Positions 40,630-51,849 of a stretch of 64,000 bases of DNA are shown here, piece after piece (positions within the stretch are counted from its first letter, which is position 1; the number at the start of each line of letters is the position of its first letter). The position numbers were made by a program, and so were the translations under genes. The stretch is from Hyposmocoma kahamanoa (taxonomy: Eukaryota > Arthropoda > Insecta > Lepidoptera > Cosmopterigidae). Where the stretch lies: contig NW_020653711.1 in the NCBI RefSeq assembly GCF_003589595.1, positions 5,207,231-5,271,230 of the forward strand, in the 5' to 3' direction. The notes below the pieces were generated by a model that saw only the letters and a program-made list of their open reading frames with translations, did not search any database and was not told the DNA's origin.

Positions 40630-41100
40630 TTTTATATTGAAATTTTATTCAACATGCTGCCATCTTGCGACCAGTAGCTGGACTACAATGAGCGAAGAAA
40701 TACTACATTACTATGGGTAATATTTTTGTTACAGCTATCATTTATGCACTCCATAAGGCATTTTACTCCATAAAAAGTTCAAACAGCACACATAGGCATT
40801 TTTCTAATATTTTAGAGAATTTGCGCGAAAGAATGACACAATCAAACCCTACAAAGCGAAAATGTCTGACTGAGCCCAAGCAGGTCCTACTAGACCTATA
40901 ATTTGAACGCGTCTAACTAACCACTTCTACTGTATTCGTTGTCCTGTGAGATAGACAGTGATATAATGGGATCGTACAGTGCGTGTGATGGAGCGAGCTG
41001 TGCTTGGAGTTTCTCTGATGGACTGAATTCTTAGTGACCGAGAAACGATCGCAAAATCAGTAAGCTGAAGTGGCAGGGCCGGACAAGTCTGCAGCAGGGC
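40630..41100. other. Unassigned DNA
   Basis: No recognised feature. Confidence 0.4.
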
Positions 41101-41104
41101 TGAT

Positions 41105-41392
41105 GACCCATGGAGCTTACTAGTTCATCTAGGGAAGTACTGCCGCGTTACCTATTGCTGCCCCCAAAGCAGTAAAGTGAGCATTTCAGTTCCAGTTTCG
41201 AAGGGTAAGGGTGCTGGTGAAATTATAGGCACATGACACTTATCAACTTATGTCTCTGGGTGCAGTGATAATGCCCCTGAGATCTTTATTATTTAAAACA
41301 CTGAGTGACACTGCAACTGTTATGGAAAGGCGTAATGCCTAACACCAGATGCACGATTTGTTCGTCCCATCACTTGATATTACGAAAAAAAA
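41105..41392 (+). mobile_element. Family A element, full length with A tail
   Basis: GGAGCTTACTAGTTCATCTA, GGGAAGTACTGCCGCG, GGTAAGGGTGCTGGTGAAAT, TTATTTAAAACACTGAGTGA, ATGGAAAGGCGTAATGCC and CGATTTGTTCGTCCCATCAC, then TTGATATTACGAAAAAAAAC. It shows the tail on the 3' side that sets the family's orientation. Confidence 0.85.
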
Positions 41393-41394
41393 CT

Positions 41395-42285
41395 CTGCAA
41401 GAATAATAGTTTTATACAGAATTTATACAGATAGAACACTTTATCTGCGTTACTTGCCCACTGCTTATTGCCCAGTCAGTCATTTCACAAGTGTAATATC
41501 ACACCCCGCGTTAAAATTGTTATTGTTACAAATTGAAACTTATTCACACTCGCGCATGGTCTTTTTTAGCACTACCAATTGTAACTTATTCAAGCAGATA
41601 TTAAAGTAATAAGCATAGGGACGCGTAACCGGAAGGGACTGGGAGGAAAAAACAACACCATGACGTCAGCCTTTAAGGGATGTTATAAAGGCCAGTGATG
41701 TGGGAACGATGGGGATGAATAGAAAAACCTTTGACTATAAGGTTTAAGTTAATATCATTAGCAGGGCATATGTGTGTACTTTGGCTACAAAGAAAATTGA
41801 TCCCTGGGATGTAGTCGATACGACACTTTTTTCATTAGTATACCTTGCGGTACAGTTCAGAACTACCATACAACGTCATTTGTCTAAAACTCAATGATTT
41901 TACAACAATGACAGCTCATTAACAATCAAAGTCACACTTTGTTTGTCCATGTAAAAGCTGGATGTGTATAATCTTCGTGAAGGAAGTGAATTCTTTCAAT
42001 TTTGGGTTGCAATATAATGTTACATAAAATGAAATTGGCTTAAAGGTAGGTTAACACCGCAACGGACCCTGTAAGGCGCTGCAAATTATATTTAGAGAGA
42101 GAAAGGATCTACTGTTGACAATATTACGAAATTCAGCTTTGTGAAATTTAGATTATTGCTTTATATTGCAATCATTTAAAGTCTCAGTCTTTAAAACTCT
42201 GGAAAAGTGTAACGTCTAACGTGCAATTGGAAAATATTACAGGAGATCGACTTAAAGTATTTTTTTAAGAAAAAAAGTCATAACT
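41395..42285. other. Unassigned DNA
   Basis: No recognised repeat or exon. Confidence 0.4.
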
Positions 42286-42286
42286 A

Positions 42287-42500
42287 ATTTTATTTGTTAT
42301 AATTATTAATACAAAAATCGAACACTTGGATGCCAAGTAAGCTTAGTTAGCATAGCGTTTGCCACGGTTTGCTAAGAGACATCGGTTTGAATCCAGCCGG
42401 AATGAAGGAATTTTTTTCCAAGTTTTCTTTGTATTAATAATTATAACAAACTAGTAGTGGAGTAATTTTCGAAAAAATAATTGAATATCAACTAAATAAA
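42287..42500 (+). mobile_element. Family B element with both inverted arms, compact form
   Basis: The left arm TTTGTTATAATTATTAATAC is the exact inverse of the right arm GTATTAATAATTATAACAAA; flanking parts also pair (ATCGAACACTTGG with CCAAGTTTTC). The tRNA-like core between is AAGCTTAGTTAGCATAGCGT to CATCGGTTTGAATCCAGCC. The 5' AAAGTCGTTAAA module seen in other copies is missing. Confidence 0.85.
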
Positions 42501-42835
42501 AAAATTATTTTATTTATTTTGTGGATAACTAGAAAGTTTCAGCGATTCCATATAACAAATAAAATTAGAGACATGATTTTTTTTTCTTGAAAATAAATTA
42601 CTTTAAATCAATCTCCTGTAGTATTTTCCAAATGCCTTATTAGTCGTTATACCTTTCTGATTTCGAAGTCATTTACCGGCCTAGTAGGACATGACAATAA
42701 TTTCTCAATTATATCCAATTATAATAGTAAGCAAGAACAACTACAATTTCCCAAATTTCATACTTGTTCTTCTCAGGTATGTGCTTTACGATTGAGTAGT
42801 AATATTTAGTAGGGTGATGGTACCAATTATCGACA
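42500..42835. other. Unassigned DNA
   Basis: No recognised feature. Confidence 0.4.
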
Positions 42836-43164
42836 TTAACGGTCAACTCACACTGGCGCAGAGTCGAAGCGTCGCGTCGCGTCCTGTTTTTTAATTACAA
42901 CGCCTGGCGACGCGCGTCGACGCGCGACGATGCTCGCATTAGTGCGTCCGAATGAGAGTGTGGTCGACGTCTGACGCCTCACCGCGCCCAAGTGATGCGC
43001 GTCGACGGCCGGTCGACTGCAACCAAGCGTCGACACTTGACTCTATATTTGCATAACACAAATTTGTACCTTAATTATGGGAAAATAGAGATGAATATGC
43101 TATAGGTGTAAAACATGACGCGTCGCGACGTTTCGACTCTGCGCCAGTGTGAGTTGAGCCTTAA
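42836..43164. mobile_element. CpG-rich MITE with TTAA target-site duplication
   Basis: TTAA at 42836-42839 and 43161-43164 brackets a 321-bp element. The inverted ends CAACTCACACTGGCGCAGAG then TCGAAGCGTCGCGTCGCGTC (left) and the complement at the right (GACGCGTCGCGACGTTTCGA, CTCTGCGCCAGTGTGAGTTG) agree over about 45 bp with few mismatches. The left half is CpG-dense (CGACGCGCGTCGACGCGCG) against the AT-rich surroundings. TTAA duplication is the hallmark of piggyBac-type elements; no transposase is encoded. Confidence 0.85.
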
Positions 43165-43550
43165 GGGAAGTGTGTCTTTAAAATTGAAATAACTCTTTGT
43201 TTTTGATATAATGTTTAACAATAGTGATTAGTTTAATTGCTGTCAATTAAATCTTTCTTGATGATTATATCTGTATATAAACCTCAAGAAAGATTATGCT
43301 GAAGTATGTTTTATAAAAAACCTTAACTAGAATTTTTCTAAATCTACAGTAATGAACACCAACAATCCACTAGTTAACTAACCAGTAATTGACACTCACC
43401 AATAATGACCACCTAGTAATTGACACTGACAAAAAACGTGTTACAATTAATAAATTGTACAATTAGTAAATTTTATTAGAAATTAATTTAAAAAGAGATG
43501 TCGAACAGTGGTGCTTGTCGGTCACTGGTGCCATCACCTTGTATAGTTTA
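43165..43550. other. Unassigned DNA with short tandem repeat
   Basis: 43350-43440 has repeated CTAGTTAACTAACCAGTAAT / TAGTAATTGACACT phrases (ATTGACACTNACNAA twice). Otherwise no feature. Confidence 0.45.
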
Positions 43551-43554
43551 TTTA

Positions 43555-43770
43555 TTAGTTGTCAACATCGGTGGCCCACTGTGGGCATTTCATTCAGAGG
43601 TTACGGGTTCGATTCCCGAAATTGGTCCTAATTTGGGAAATGAACTTTTTGTAAATACTGCTGATCGAGATCGAACAAACAGGACAATTCTTTCTACCCA
43701 ACTGGAGCCAGCGACTGTTGCCCCAATGTGGCCACTGCTCTGTCGCCTGAGCGACAAATCGAGTTAGCAG
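43555..43770 (+). mobile_element. SINE-2-like fragment
   Basis: A tRNA-like head GGTTACGGGTTCGATTCCCG with GAAATTGGTCCTAATTTGGG and GAAATGAACTTTTTGTAAAT downstream follows the SINE-2 head and body. Beyond 43700 a CTGGAGCCAGCGACTGTTGC block resembles a Family B core in minus orientation. The composite 89-codon frame across it is not a gene. Confidence 0.6.
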
Positions 43771-43774
43771 ATTT

Positions 43775-44355
43775 TATGAATTTCTCTATATCGATAACAT
43801 GCCGCAGGGCAAGATATTTGTAGGACCTGTTCTGTTTTTATTTTGTTTTTTGTTTCTTTATTTTTTTTGACATAATTTGTTTACAAAAATAAAAAAAAGA
43901 CTGACAGAGATGTCAGTATAGTAATAGAAATATTTCAATTTTTATGAATATCATGATGTTTTTACTATCATGACAGACTATATAATTATTTCTTGACTGA
44001 AATGTACCCCCTCTATGTAAACCTACCTAATGTTGAATGAAAATTTGGAAGCAAACTCAAAGGAACCTAGCAAATAACACTCCAAAATACGAATATATAT
44101 TTCGAATTTCAACCACACATTTCCATTATGACGTCATGATTCTAGCCCGCAAAGTGCACAACTCGCAAAACTAATATCACCAAGTTACCAAATACCGTGG
44201 CGGAGCACTTCGCAAATAGTCCAACGTAATTTGATCTCAGGCTTTTCTATGACTTGTATTTACTATTGCTGCACTTTGACTTGTCAAATATAAAAGAAAT
44301 CAATAACATTTTAAATTTCTAATGTGTAAATCATATTATTTGAGTGACAAATCAT
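43775..44355. other. Unassigned AT-rich DNA
   Basis: No recognised feature. Confidence 0.4.
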
Positions 44356-44361
44356 ACATAT

Positions 44362-44660
44362 ATCATAAAATCATCCGCTGGTAAAGTCTGGCTATAAAAA
44401 ACTTTCGTAGTTTTCCGACAGGTGGCGCTACGGCTAAAAGACATTTAAAACAAAAAACTAAGATTTGCAGTTAGCACAGAGAAATTTGAAAGGTCTCCCG
44501 AATTGTTCCGTAGCTCAGTTGAGAGAGCGATAATCCCCGCTAGGCGAAAATGTAGCTGGTTCAAGTCCAGCCGGATCGAAGGAATTTTTGTTTGAGTTTG
44601 TTCTGTTTTTGTTATCAATTATAACTACAAAGTACTTTCACAAAAAATATATAAATAAAT
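44362..44660 (+). mobile_element. Family B element
   Basis: CATCCGCTGGTAAAGTCTGG, CAGGTGGCGCTACGGCTAAA, the tRNA-like core CCGTAGCTCAGTTGAGAGAG to GCTGGTTCAAGTCCAGCCGG, and right arm TGAGTTTGTTCTGTTTTTGT then ATCAATTATAACTACAAAG. The core's A box (TAGCTCAGTTGAGAG) and B box (GGTTCAAGTCC) are the best tRNA-type promoter elements in the family. Confidence 0.85.
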
Positions 44661-44734
44661 TATTATTATTAAAGTATGTATTTATTTTGCATAAATTTCT
44701 ACAGAACCTGTTTCTCCGCAAAAAAAATGACTTA

Positions 44735-45055
44735 TGATTTTATTTTATAATACCAAGTGACGGGGCGAACATGTCGTGCGCCTGATGGTAACCAACACGC
44801 CTGTCCATAACACTTGCAGTGCCACTCAGAGCTTTAAATCACAAAGATCTGAGGCATTGCCACTGTGCCCGTCACCTTAAGACATTAGTTGACAAGTCCC
44901 ATGTGCCTGTAATTTCACCAGCACCCTTAAACCTTAAAAACCGAAACACAGTAATGCTGACTTTACTTCTTGGCGACAAAAATAGGTAAGGTGGCAGTAC
45001 TTCCCTCGACGAACTCTTTCACAAGGCGCTCTACTGCTATTAAAATACTAACATT
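44735..45055 (-). mobile_element. Family A element
   Basis: T-run and TTATAATACCAAGTGACGGG at its 3' end, GCGCCTGATGGTAACC, AATTTCACCAGCACCCTTAA, and CGACGAACTCTTTCACAAGG at the 5' end. Nearly complete. Confidence 0.9.
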
Positions 45056-45059
45056 TGAA

Positions 45060-45475
45060 TTAAGCTTTTTCTACGCTCATTGGAGTCGACGAACTAAAGC
45101 GCATAAGTAAATAAAGTGCGTCATTTTTTAATATACAATTTTTTTTTTGTTTTGTTTATAATGTTGGAAGATAAGTTTGAAAAAGACGCCACCAGAATTT
45201 AAGTTACAAATTAATGGAGTACCAAATTAATTATTTCTTTAGTCCGCATTATGCTCACAGCTAACGACTAGAATTTGTCGGGTCCACAAAGTAAAAATGC
45301 AGTCACCTTAAAGCGAAATGGTGCCGTATTTGCGTAGGCTTTGCAGTGCGTGAGGTGGACGCACGCATGCACTGTATTCAAACATTTGCCCTTTAGGAAT
45401 GAAATGCACTGTAAAATAAACTCATTGTTCCATGGCATATTTATTACGGTATAGAAACGGGGAATACGGGAGAGA
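45060..45475. other. Unassigned DNA
   Basis: No recognised feature. Confidence 0.4.
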
Positions 45476-45910
45476 TAATCTCAGTACAGAGTATTAAAAA
45501 AACCAACCTCAAAAGTACGCCTATTTGGTAAGTTTTATTGAAATATCCTTAAATTCGCCACTGTACAGGACTTGACATTGGAGATAATAAAAATCGGTTC
45601 TCACTACTCAAAGAATATTGAGATAAAACGCCTTGAATTGGAGAAAAAGCAAAATCAACAATTAAAATAATTGCTCCTTAAGAAAATTTACGCGCTATTT
45701 ATAAAAATGAATCTTCATGCGTGAACAGCCACCCTTAGAGGTGGATGATTTCCTTCAAAATGAAATGGGACCACTATGCAAGTACCCCCTTTCCAACAAA
45801 AAAAGAATCATGAAAATCGGTTCACAAATACCGGAGTTATCGCGTAACATACATACAAAAAAAAACATACAGTCGAATTGAGAACCTCCTACGTTTTTGA
45901 AGTCGGTTAA
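45476..45910 (+). mobile_element. Family C repeat, long form
   Basis: TAATCTCAGTACAGAGTATT start and TTTTGAAGTCGGTTAA end. Contains GGACTTGACATTGGAGATAA, AAACGCCTTGAATTGGAGAA and CCACCCTTAGAGGTGGATGA. The inner ends ACCGACTTC-type motifs are inverted with respect to each other, so a MITE-like organisation is possible; no target duplication is evident. Confidence 0.85.
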
Positions 45911-45914
45911 AAAT

Positions 45915-47045
45915 TTCATTAGAATACATTTCGCCAGTTCATGAACAATAAATACCTAAACAACAAGCACACAAAAATGTCACTACTTTTCTTTGTACTG
46001 TAGTGCTTAGCGACACAATATAAAATGTTCAATAACAAACCATTAAATTATGTCAATACGTTATTGATACTTCTCTATGGAGAAACAGTAAGTGGAAACT
46101 ACACAAAAAACACTTGGAAATCGCTCTGTAAGACCGTAGTTGGTGATTTGATATGGATTTCAAAAAACCGACTACAGTCTGTCTTTTTTGAAGACGAAGT
46201 AAAATGATATTTGCAGTGTTGTCAGTTTTCATAAAATTTTAAATAGTTATGTAGTTGTTGTCGATAGTTTTATCGATAGATTATGGAAGAAAATATAATT
46301 TTGCCAAAAATTACTGAATTGTGAATGTTGCAACTTTCTAATGATTAGTAATTGCGTTATTGTCTTCTTTGTTCTTATGTTGATAGTTGGTTTACTAGTT
46401 AGTATCGAGACCAAATTTTATTCATATATATTTTAACAAGAATAGCCGATTATCTATATTGAATTAAAATGAAAACATTAAACTATGTTTCCTCTTTGTA
46501 TTTTTCATAAACATAGTTCTAATTACAGTGTATGTATGTATGAACTTACGAAAATTGACAATTCAAATGAACTTGTGCTTAGTAATCGGATGTTAATGGA
46601 TCGGGGATAATTCAAATAAAAGTAGTTGGGCTATTTACTCCATAAAGTGATCAATATTGTCAATGGTCGATTATCGACTGCAATCACTAGCTGAACACAA
46701 GCGGGCAACACTTGTGAAATGAACTGTCATTTTACTCCGCCTTCAAAAGCGACAGACTATGAGGTACTATATTCGGATGTTTTATTTTAGGGTAAATACC
46801 GTTACTGTCCATAAAAGGTCTAATAACTATCGAATGAAAATGATTCTTCCGTAAATAAACGTAGTAAATGAAAAATTTTTCGGAAATTTGTGATTTGTCT
46901 TATCGAGCGAAGTATCAATGGCGTTTCGCGCGTTCACTACTTGTACTTTCGGTTTTCATTATCAATCAAACAAGTTGAATTCGTAAAAAACATTTTCCTA
47001 TATGGGTTTGTATAGATGATAATTCTTATCAACAACGATTTTTGT
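45915..47045. other. Unassigned AT-rich DNA
   Basis: A small TTTCAAAAAACCGACTACAG fragment at 46157-46176 resembles a Family C end. Nothing else recognised. Confidence 0.4.
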
Positions 47046-47050
47046 AGAAA

Positions 47051-47210
47051 CATCATGTCTGAGTAAAGTAATGTCGGTATAACATATTGTCGAAGTATCG
47101 TAATATCTTAGTAAACTCATGTCGATATAACATATAGTCGGAGTAGCGTATTGTTGATGTTCCATGATGTCGAGCTATTATGTTGTCGAAGAATATTGTA
47201 CCGAAGTTCA
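47051..47210. repeat. Two- to three-fold repeat related to the 89-bp MITE
   Basis: ATGTCTGAGTAAAGTAATGT, CGGTATAACATATTGTCGAA and then ATCTTAGTAAACTCATGTCG, ATATAACATATAGTCGGAG are two tandem versions of about 50 bp. A third degraded one ends in GAAGTTCAG, as in 37085-37146. The TIRs are not visible here. Confidence 0.7.
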
Positions 47211-47214
47211 GTCC

Positions 47215-47740
47215 AAATAAACTTTTATCCTGGATCTGCAGCTTGAGTTTGATTGCCTCTCCCGATCGGAAACTGCGTCTTTTCCGAGTCGAGGCGCATA
47301 ATTGCAATTCACAACTGCCCGATCAGAAACTTTTAACATTTCTATCAGGAACAATAGTTGATTTAATTCACAAATTAGAAAGATATAGTAGGAATTAGGT
47401 TCATCTTCTCGCTCAGAAACCCATCTGATTACGAGACATCCCGATCGAATCGATTCCTATTTGAATCAAAATCAGGACGCTGGTAGTCTTATTTGTACAA
47501 GAGAAAAGCTAAAATGAAACTTCGGAGATCAATAAACCTTGGTCGTGTGACCGATAGAAGTAGTGGAATTGATTACACAAGACGATAGTTACTGATGGCA
47601 CGATCCATCACTGTTGGTAAACACGTGTGGGAAAACGACGGCTGTATTTAATTTCGTCCCCTCACTATTATAGACTTTTTATGGAGCGTTTCTATACTAC
47701 TTACCACTCAATGTAGCAGACATAATCCATAGTGAATGAT
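47215..47740. other. Unassigned DNA
   Basis: No recognised feature. Confidence 0.4.
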
Positions 47741-47742
47741 TA

Positions 47743-47855
47743 TAGTCGGCAGACTGTTTTACGTGTTTGGAGGAAAACGGAAAACTCTTGCAAGTGTTTT
47801 TTCCCAAAAATGGTCGTTGAAGATTTTAGATTAGATTCACAAAATCAAGACAATG
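47743..47855 (+). repeat. Dispersed repeat shared with 829-965
   Basis: GTTTTACGTGTTTGGAGGAA, AACTCTTGCAAGTGTTTTTT and TTAGATTAGATTCACAAAA match the copy at 829 in the same order and orientation. Confidence 0.75.
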
Positions 47856-47879
47856 TGTGTTCTCAGATACCGGTGGGAC

Positions 47880-48177
47880 TCGCCACTCCTACGGACAATA
47901 ACAAGTCGTGTGCCTGGTGGTAAGCGACATGCCTTTCCATAACAGTTGTAGTGCTACTCAGTGCTTTAAATAACAAATATCTGAGGGGCACTGTCACTGC
48001 GCCCATCACCATGAGACATAAGTTGATGATTCCCGTGTGCCTATAATTTCACCAGCACCCTTGCCCTTCCAAACCGAAACGCAGTAGAGCTCACATTACT
48101 GCTTGGCGGCAGAAATAGGTAAGGTGGCAATACTTCCCTGGACGAACTCTTTTACAAGGAGCTCTATTGCTACTGAA
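47880..48177 (-). mobile_element. Family A element
   Basis: ACAATAACAAGTCGTGTGCC, GGTGGTAAGCGACATGCC, TTACTGCTTGGCGGCAGAAA and CTCTTTTACAAGGAGCTCTA. Complete except for the tail. Confidence 0.9.
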
Positions 48178-48179
48178 GG

Positions 48180-48600
48180 CTAAGCTAGCACTTGGAAAAA
48201 TACTCGTCCCATCAGTATTTTAGCCGTGGGGCGACGGCTTAAGAATACATTGTCGCCTCCCCATACATGCCCGTGGGGGTCGTAAGAGGCGACCGAGGGC
48301 GTCACAAGTGTCCATCTGCTTAGCATTGTGGTAGGCTCTGTGCCGACTGGATAGCGACCACAGTACACACGGCGGAAAACCCTCCACAGTGAAACGCTTT
48401 TGCGAATCGCGTTCAGGGATCAGTTGGTGTACATCCAGTGCATTTGGCCAGACCGGCAAAATGATAGTGACGGAGTGAAGATATTTGTGTTTTCCATCCG
48501 TTACTCTCATCTCTGGACTGTATTCGCACTTTCCATCAGGCGCGGTGCAGTCATTTTGTCGAGTCGCAATAAAAAAATAAAAATAAATAAAAAAAAATAT
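48180..48600 (+). mobile_element. Probable LINE-derived GC-rich segment
   Basis: TGCCCGTGGGGGTCGTAAGA and GGCGACCGAGGG form a block common in lepidopteran non-LTR elements. The segment ends in an A-rich run (AATAAAAAAATAAAAATAAA) at 48567-48600, which would be the tail. No RT motif is preserved; open frames on both strands have no domain. Confidence 0.5.
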
Positions 48601-48604
48601 TTTT

Positions 48605-50360
48605 ACTGAAACTGTAATTGAGACCAAATCTTTCAGGCTTTAGATTTTCTATTCGAAACAAATGGCTATTAAAAACGATTTGCTTAAAAGCTATCAGGTT
48701 GAAAGCTCTTCCAACAAATTAGTCTCGTACCCCTCAGGATTGACGATACGAATTTCAAATTATTTAATTTTTTAAATCGACCACCAAGGTTGAAGGGACA
48801 ATTTATTGCATGGATTTAAGGTTTCCATCAATTTTATGAGGCGGCTTTTTTATTTTTTTTAAGCGATGACCTTATCTGCTATCCATATATCTATCTATTT
48901 TATATGAAAAGAAAAGCCAAGAATAAATTGCAATTGCAATTGATCTTTGTGCGGTTCTTTGATCACGGCTGACTGAGATGGTATAATCGTGGCAAAGAAA
49001 TAATTGCATTATTTTAAAAAATACAAGCGATTTAGATCCGAAAACATAGGTTGAATAAAGAAGGTTACATCTTTGTACTCGTTTCTGATGTATTTCTTTT
49101 TTTTTATATGTTAAAAAAGATCATTTCTCAATTAGGTTAGGTTTAGGGTAACCGAATATATCTCTGACTTAAATATCAATACATACAAGGGCCCCCACAA
49201 ACCTTTTTCTATCCGTCGGTATTTAAATCGAGTTGTGATGCTAGGGCACGCACGAGACCAACCAAACAGTCTAGTTGGTGGTGAGTGCGCTGACATGTGA
49301 ACAGTAATCCCTCGAAAAATATTGCTCGTTGATAGCTGCTCTTAGATTGTAAATTCAAGTGTCGAAATATCAAATTAAATTGCCTAGAAATGTCCCTATT
49401 TTAAGAAACGGATCATAAAGGTAAACCAAGAAAATTGGACGCATCAGCAGACTAAATAGTCGGCAAATTTGCACGCCGACAGAAAGCAATCAAATAACCC
49501 CTGAAATTTATTTGTCAATTGATACCGAATAATTTTAATGTGCACACATATATAAATCTTCATACTGATTAAGGATCTGACTGAAATATCTGCCGATAAA
49601 AAGTGTCCAGTCTGCGAGGGCTCTTGTAATGCTATCGCTGTACTTAATCTTAATAAGTAAGTATGTAAGATATGGTTCAATAATAATAAAATTCATAGAA
49701 AATACTTGAACCAAACCTTTCTAAGTTGCGTCATTGTAATAAAATGTTCTGTTCAAATAGTACTTCGGTCATTAACAGGTATTTGGTAGTTAACAACATA
49801 GTGTAGCGTCGTGAATACTTAAATAGAAGCATGCTAACACTTAACTACGAACTTCGAAACACTGAACTGCTTCTTCGTAGACTTTTTTTACCAGTTGCTT
49901 TGAATATCTGTTTACTAATGGTCTTTCTTTCTCAAATACAGTGTATTCTAATTTTATTGTGTTTCTGTACTTCACTCATTACACGTAACTGACTTAGTAC
50001 ATGTTTTTCAATAAAGAGTATGATACATTCACAGATCATATTTCATGGATTTTTTTTCAACGCTTTTATGCGTCTCACGAAAGAGTGTGACATAATTCAT
50101 AGATCACGTTTCGTAGAAGTTGTTTTCGACATTTTTAAGTCATAGATCCTGATGGAAATTATTCAAACATGTTCTGTACGAAATAAATAATATTTATTCA
50201 ATGTAAAATTTATTAACAGTTATAAGAAGGTATTTCATTAAATGAGACCAGAGAAAATTAATACACTGCCTGTCTCTCCTGTGAGTGATAGAGTGGTGAG
50301 ATCGCGTTTTTAAAATATGAAAAATATATCGATGAAAAAAGTTTTAACGAAAACATTCTT
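48605..50360. other. Unassigned AT-rich DNA
   Basis: 49015-49050 (ACAAGCGATTTAGATCCGAA) is one arm of the hairpin element at 63.3 kb. TTAGGTTAGGTTTAGGG at 49133-49149 is a three-unit telomere-like run. Otherwise nothing recognised. Confidence 0.45.
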
Positions 50361-50362
50361 AC

Positions 50363-50402
50363 AAGTCACTTTTCAGAAGTTCAGAAGTCTGAAAAGTGAC
50401 TT
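50363..50402. repeat. Hairpin, 14-bp perfect stem
   Basis: AAGTCACTTTTCAG and CTGAAAAGTGACTT flank a 12-nt loop AAGTTCAGAAGT. Confidence 0.9.
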
Positions 50403-50435
50403 CTAAAAAATTTTACGCTATCATTCTTTTTTATG

Positions 50436-50562
50436 ATACGTAAGCGACACGCCTGTCCATAACAGTTGCAGTACCGCTCAGAGCTGCGATCACAAATTTC
50501 TGAGAGGCACTACCACTGGGCCGTCATCCTGAAATATAAGTTAAAAAGTCCCATATGTTTGT
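50436..50562 (-). mobile_element. Family A 3' half
   Basis: GTAAGCGACACGCCTGTCCA, TAACAGTTGCAGTACCGCTC, AGAGGCACTACCACTGGGC and AAAAAGTCCCATATGTTTG. Faces the plus copy at 50640. Confidence 0.8.
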
Positions 50563-50637
50563 AAAAAAAATGTTAGGGTGTTGTCAAGTTACAACAAGGC
50601 TATCAGCGCAAAAGTGTTTTTTTTCTACTACATTACT

Positions 50638-50875
50638 TTTTAGTTCATCCAGGAAAGTACTGGCACCTTCCCTGTTTCTGCCACCAAGCAGTAATGTGAC
50701 CATTACTACGTTCCTGTTCTGAAGGGTAAGGGTGCTGGTGAAGGTCGTAAGTCATAAGGCGTGTCAACTTACGTCTCAAGGTGAAGGGCACAGTGGCAGT
50801 GCTCCTAAGATCTCTGTGATTTGAAGGATTGGAAGGCGCACGACATGTTCGTTCCTTCACGTATTATAAAAATAA
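50638..50875 (+). mobile_element. Family A element
   Basis: TTAGTTCATCCAGGAAAGTA, CCACCAAGCAGTAATGTGAC, GGTAAGGGTGCTGGTGAAG, TTCGTTCCTTCACGTATTAT and an AAAATAAATG tail. Its last third is shortened. Confidence 0.85.
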
Positions 50876-51258
50876 ATGTTTAAAAAATATTTAGAATTAT
50901 TAATAGAAATATCGAACACTTACAAAAAATCTGTCGTTCCGGCCGGATTCGAACCGACGTCTTCTAGCAAAACTATGCCAGACACTATGCCAACTAATCA
51001 ACGAAACGAACCAACTTACCTAACGAATTTTTCTATGTGCTTGTTGTCGGATCTTTTAATTTGGTTTTCAACGACTTTTAGCCGTAGCGCCATCTATGAA
51101 AGTATTTCGTCACTCAGGTAACTTTACCAGCCCTAGAATTTTTTTCTAAGTGTTCAGTCTTTATATTAATAATTTTATTAAACTAAAGTCATATATGGAG
51201 TCATAGTCAAATAATGGAGTCATTTCACAAAAAAATAATTGAATATCAATTTAATACA
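50868..51258 (-). mobile_element. Family B element with both arms, minus orientation
   Basis: Arm TTAGAATTATTAATAGAAAT, ATCGAACACTTAC at the left; the core complement GGCCGGATTCGAACCGACGT; CAACGACTTTTAGCCGTAGC and GCCATCTATGAAAG; then the inverse arm CTAAGTGTTCAGTCTTTATA and TTAATAATTTTATTAAAC, ending AATAATTGAATATCAATTTA. Both arms plus core in one copy. Confidence 0.85.
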
Positions 51259-51360
51259 AATTGAAAAAACATTTATTTATTATTTATTTTAGATCAGATT
51301 TAAAACAATGTGGATGCAGCCATTTCACCTAAACGTAACGGGTTTCCGAATTGTTACTCT

Positions 51361-51846
51361 TAACCGACTTCAAAAAAAAGGAGGAGGTTCTCAATTTGAC
51401 TGTGTTTTTTTGAATGTATGGTACGCGGTAACTCCGGTATTTGTATACCGATTTTCAGGATTCTTTTTTATTGGAAAGAGGGTACATCCATAGTGGTCCC
51501 ATTCAATTTTGAAGAAAATCATCCACCTCTAAGAGTGGCTGTTCGCATAAAGGTTAATTTTTATAAATAGCGCCTAAATTTTATTATAAGGAGCAATTAT
51601 TTTAATGGTTGATTTTGCTATTCTCTAATTCAAGGCGTTTTTCTCTCTCAATATACTTTGAGTAGTGAGAACCGATTTTTATTATCTCCTGTATCAAGTT
51701 CCATATAGTGGCGAAATTAAAGAAAAAAAAAGTGGATGAATCCGGGTTTGCGCACTTTCCGGTAACCGATTTCAAAAAAACTTGGCAAGTAGATGTAATT
51801 CCACGTACTTTTGAGGTCGGTTTTTTAGTACTCTGTACTGAGATTA
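51361..51846 (-). mobile_element. Family C repeat, long form, minus orientation
   Basis: It begins TAACCGACTTCAAAAAAAAG and GAGGAGGTTCTCAATTTGAC, and ends TTTTTTAGTACTCTGTACTG then AGATTA. The complete inner segment (TTCATAAATAGCGCC-type and GCGTTTTTCTCTCTCAATAT) is present. Longest copy with the 58.7-kb one. Confidence 0.9.
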
Positions 51847-51849
51847 TGT

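Noticed and set aside
43498..43767. 89-codon plus-strand frame as a gene
   Set aside because: It translates SINE-2 and Family B-like sequence.
48220..48627. 135-codon minus-strand frame as a gene
   Set aside because: It begins in an A-rich tail and covers a LINE-derived block; no domain or consistent codon use.
49133..49149. Interstitial telomere repeat TTAGGTTAGGTTTAGGG (also CCTAACCTAACCC at 59.4 kb)
   Set aside because: Three units or fewer are expected by chance in AT-rich DNA.
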